This document shows positions 13,677 to 15,296 of a stretch of DNA of 15,296 nucleotides, piece by piece. Position numbers and translations under genes: made by a program. This stretch comes from Maritimibacter sp. (GTDB lineage Bacteria > Pseudomonadota > Alphaproteobacteria > Rhodobacterales > Rhodobacteraceae), in NCBI GenBank assembly GCA_020441225.1, contig JAGRMP010000123.1, forward strand, positions 1 to 15,296, written 5' to 3'. Under the pieces are notes generated by a model, which had not been told where the DNA came from, made no database searches, and was given only the letters and a program-made list of their open reading frames with translations. Position 1 is the first letter of the stretch; each line of letters opens with the position of its first letter.

Positions 13677-14144
13677 TCAGAATGCCTCCGGCCGGGCCTC
13701 CCGCGCCATGTGATCGAGCACCGCATTGGCGAACTTCGGCTCGTCGCCTTCGGGAAAAAACGCCCGCGCCACGTCGACGAACTCGGTGATCACCACCTTG
13801 GGCGGCGCCTCGCCGTCGAGCAGCTCAGCGCCGGCAGCCCGAAACAGCGCCCGCAGCGTCGGGTCGATCCTTGCGATCGGCCATTTCGCAACCAGCGCCC
13901 GGTCGGTCATCTGGTCGATCTTCGCCTGCTGGTTCACCGCCTCGTCCATCAGCTTGCGAAACAGCGGCACATCGCCCTCGGCCATCTCGTAATCGTCGAA
14001 CTTTTCGCCGAAGCGATAGTTCTCGAACTCGGCAATCACCCGGTCGACGGTCTGGTTGCCCGCCTCCATCTGGAACAGCGCCTGCACCGCGAACAGCCGC
14101 GCGGTCGAGCGCATCTTGCGCTTCTGGTTGCCCGACAGGCTCAT
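13677..14144 (-). CDS. nusB: Transcription antitermination factor NusB
   Basis: 155 residues, full-length NusB fold. NusB with NusE (S10) binds boxA RNA in ribosomal RNA leaders and keeps RNA polymerase processive. Typical features are the N-terminal KRKMRSTARLFAVQALFQME segment, and near the C-terminus PIARIDPTLRALFRAAGAEL and PPKVVITEFVDVARAFFPEG, followed by KFANAVLDHMARE. ATG 14144 overlaps the ribH stop in ATGA, so translation is coupled. The ribH-nusB order is widespread in proteobacteria. Confidence 0.96.
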   Translation of the reverse strand: MSLSGNQKRKMRSTARLFAVQALFQMEAGNQTVDRVIAEFENYRFGEKFDDYEMAEGDVPLFRKLMDEAVNQQAKIDQMTDRALVAKWPIARIDPTLRALFRAAGAELLDGEAPPKVVITEFVDVARAFFPEGDEPKFANAVLDHMAREARPEAF

Positions 14145-14689
14145 GCCTTGGCGCCCCCGTCGGGATCGCCCGCGAGCTTGATCTCGTCGGCCGGGCGGAA
14201 GCCGACCGGCGCCCGGTCGCGACCCCATTTGCGCCTCAGCGCAATCAGGTGCAGCGCCGCCGCCGCCGCACCGCCGCCCTTGTTCTGGTCCTCCGGATTG
14301 GCCCGGACAACGGCCTGGCCGCGGTTCTCGACGGTGAGGATGCCGTTGCCCACCGCGAGCCCCTGGAGCCCGAGCAGCATGAGCCCGCGCGAGCTGTCGT
14401 TGCACACCGTCTCGTAATGGGTGGTCTCGCCGCGGATCACGCAGCCGAGCGCGACGAAACCGTCGAAATTCGACTGCCGGTCGGCCACGGCGATGGCGGA
14501 AGGTACCTCCAGCGCGCCCGGCACCTCGATCAGCTCCCATGTCCCGCCGACTGCCTCGATCTCGGCTTTGGCGCCGGCCACGAGATCGTCGGCGATGTCG
14601 CGATAATAGGGCGCGACCACGATCAACAGCTTCACCGGCTTGTCGAAGCTCGGGCGCGGCAGGATGTAGTGGCTTTCATGTCCGGCCAT
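14141..14689 (-). CDS. ribH: 6,7-dimethyl-8-ribityllumazine synthase
   Basis: 182 residues. RibH condenses 5-amino-6-ribitylaminouracil with 3,4-dihydroxy-2-butanone 4-phosphate to lumazine, the penultimate riboflavin step, in the cytoplasm. Motifs: VPGALEVPSAIA (substrate loop), FVALGCVIRGETTHYETVCN with the catalytic His in the TTHYE segment, and GILTVENRGQAVVRA. The C-terminal tail of about 30 residues (VGFRPADEIKLAGDPDGGAKA) is longer than in minimal family members. The start shares one base with the ribB stop (TGATG) and the stop overlaps nusB. Confidence 0.96.
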   Translation of the reverse strand: MAGHESHYILPRPSFDKPVKLLIVVAPYYRDIADDLVAGAKAEIEAVGGTWELIEVPGALEVPSAIAVADRQSNFDGFVALGCVIRGETTHYETVCNDSSRGLMLLGLQGLAVGNGILTVENRGQAVVRANPEDQNKGGGAAAAALHLIALRRKWGRDRAPVGFRPADEIKLAGDPDGGAKA

Positions 14690-15296
14690 CAGGCGTCTCC
14701 CGTTGCAGTGCCGAAAATCGGGTGCGTCCCCTCGATCACCAGATCATAGGCTTCGAGCCCGACCACCTTGGGCAGCGGGCTGTCGGTGACCAGCGTCAGC
14801 CGGGTGATCCCGAGCCCGGACAGGATCTGCGCGCCGAGCCCGTATTGGCGCAGGATCTGGGGCGAGACCGCGCCGTCGACCGCGAGTTTCATCCCCGGGT
14901 CGCGCAGCAGCACCACCGCGCCGCGCCCTGCATCCGCAATGATCTGCATCGCGCGGGGCAGTTCGTCATGCGGCTTCGGGCCGATCCCGAGCGCGTCTTC
15001 GAGCGGGTTCAGCGCATGCATCCGCACCAGAACCGGCTCGGGACCGGCGAGGTCGCCCTTGGTCAGCACGATGTGTTCCGCGCCCTGGGTCTGATCGGTG
15101 AAGACGCGCAGGCACCATTCCCCGCCATAGGCCGAGGTCACGGTCTTGGACGCGCTTTCCTTGACCAGGTTGTCGTAGCGCCGGCGGTAGGCGATCAGAT
15201 CCGAGATCGTGCCGACCTTGAGCCCGTGTTTCTGAGCGAAGGCGACGAGTTCGGGCAGCCGCGACATCGTCCCGTCGTCGTTCATGATCTCGCAGA
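14689..15296 (-). CDS. ribB: 3,4-dihydroxy-2-butanone-4-phosphate synthase with degenerate GTP cyclohydrolase II-like domain (5' end outside window)
   Basis: The last 201 residues are visible and the frame stays open to the right edge. It opens with CEIMNDDGTMSRLPELVAFA and KVGTISDLIAYR, the end of a DHBP synthase (RibB) domain, followed by a GTP cyclohydrolase II-like domain (about 165 residues: VTSAYGGEWCLRVFTD, EPVLVRMHALNP, DAGRGAVVLLRD). The zinc-binding CLTGD...RCDCG motif of real cyclohydrolase II is missing, replaced by HALNPLEDALGIGPKPHDEL. This matches the described RibBX type, in which only RibB is enzymatic. It heads the visible ribB-ribH-nusB operon. Confidence 0.9.
   Translation of the reverse strand, partial: CEIMNDDGTMSRLPELVAFAQKHGLKVGTISDLIAYRRRYDNLVKESASKTVTSAYGGEWCLRVFTDQTQGAEHIVLTKGDLAGPEPVLVRMHALNPLEDALGIGPKPHDELPRAMQIIADAGRGAVVLLRDPGMKLAVDGAVSPQILRQYGLGAQILSGLGITRLTLVTDSPLPKVVGLEAYDLVIEGTHPIFGTATGDA

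Noticed and set aside
1..15296. CRISPR array or insertion sequence
   Set aside because: No regularly spaced repeats of 25-40 bp and no transposase motifs were seen on either strand. The phased 5-bp repeats at 4911-4948 are far too short.

Overview
The window looks like the chromosome of a GC-rich alphaproteobacterium, most likely a Rhodobacterales member. Supporting signs are the ribB(X)-ribH-nusB order, a 69-residue DUF6324-type protein, mmcB behind a GTTC-N7-GTTC LexA box, and a tRNA-His that lacks G-1 and has A73. No ribosomal RNA or complete phylogenetic marker is present, so the genus is left open.

Left edge (1-1772): the 5' part of hoxF, the diaphorase subunit of an NAD-reducing [NiFe]-hydrogenase, reads leftward out of the window. 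A 738-bp upstream region holds a perfect FNR/CRP-type palindrome (TTGAC-N4-GTCAA) and an AT-rich island.

Centre (1773-9100): a carboxylate-uptake locus of the tripartite tricarboxylate transporter (TTT) type. A leftward pair encodes a TctD-like response regulator and a TctE-like histidine kinase. The kinase frame runs without a stop into a complete periplasmic solute-binding domain, and it is interrupted near its N-terminus by a frameshift at a seven-T tract. Divergently, tctC (Bug-family binding protein), tctB, tctA and an AbrB-family membrane protein form a rightward operon. The tctD-tctC gap carries four (G/C)TCAG half-sites spaced exactly 11 bp, the expected geometry for an OmpR/PhoB-type operator. 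A 12-bp hairpin separates tctC from tctBA.

Right of this (9101-12300): a gene-poor scar with a frameshifted AlpA-type excisionase/regulator relic, then tRNA-His, the DUF6324 gene, SOS-controlled mmcB, a divergent APH(6)-type kinase, and a structured RNA candidate of about 170 nt with its own promoter.

Right edge (12296-15296): a small two-helix membrane protein with a clear terminator, a decaying C-terminal fragment of a PhaC-like hydrolase, a 16-bp perfect inverted repeat, and the leftward ribB(X)-ribH-nusB operon. The first gene of that operon is cut by the window end.

The most unusual items are the kinase/binding-protein fusion with its homopolymer frameshift, the phased operator beside it, and the unidentified structured RNA.
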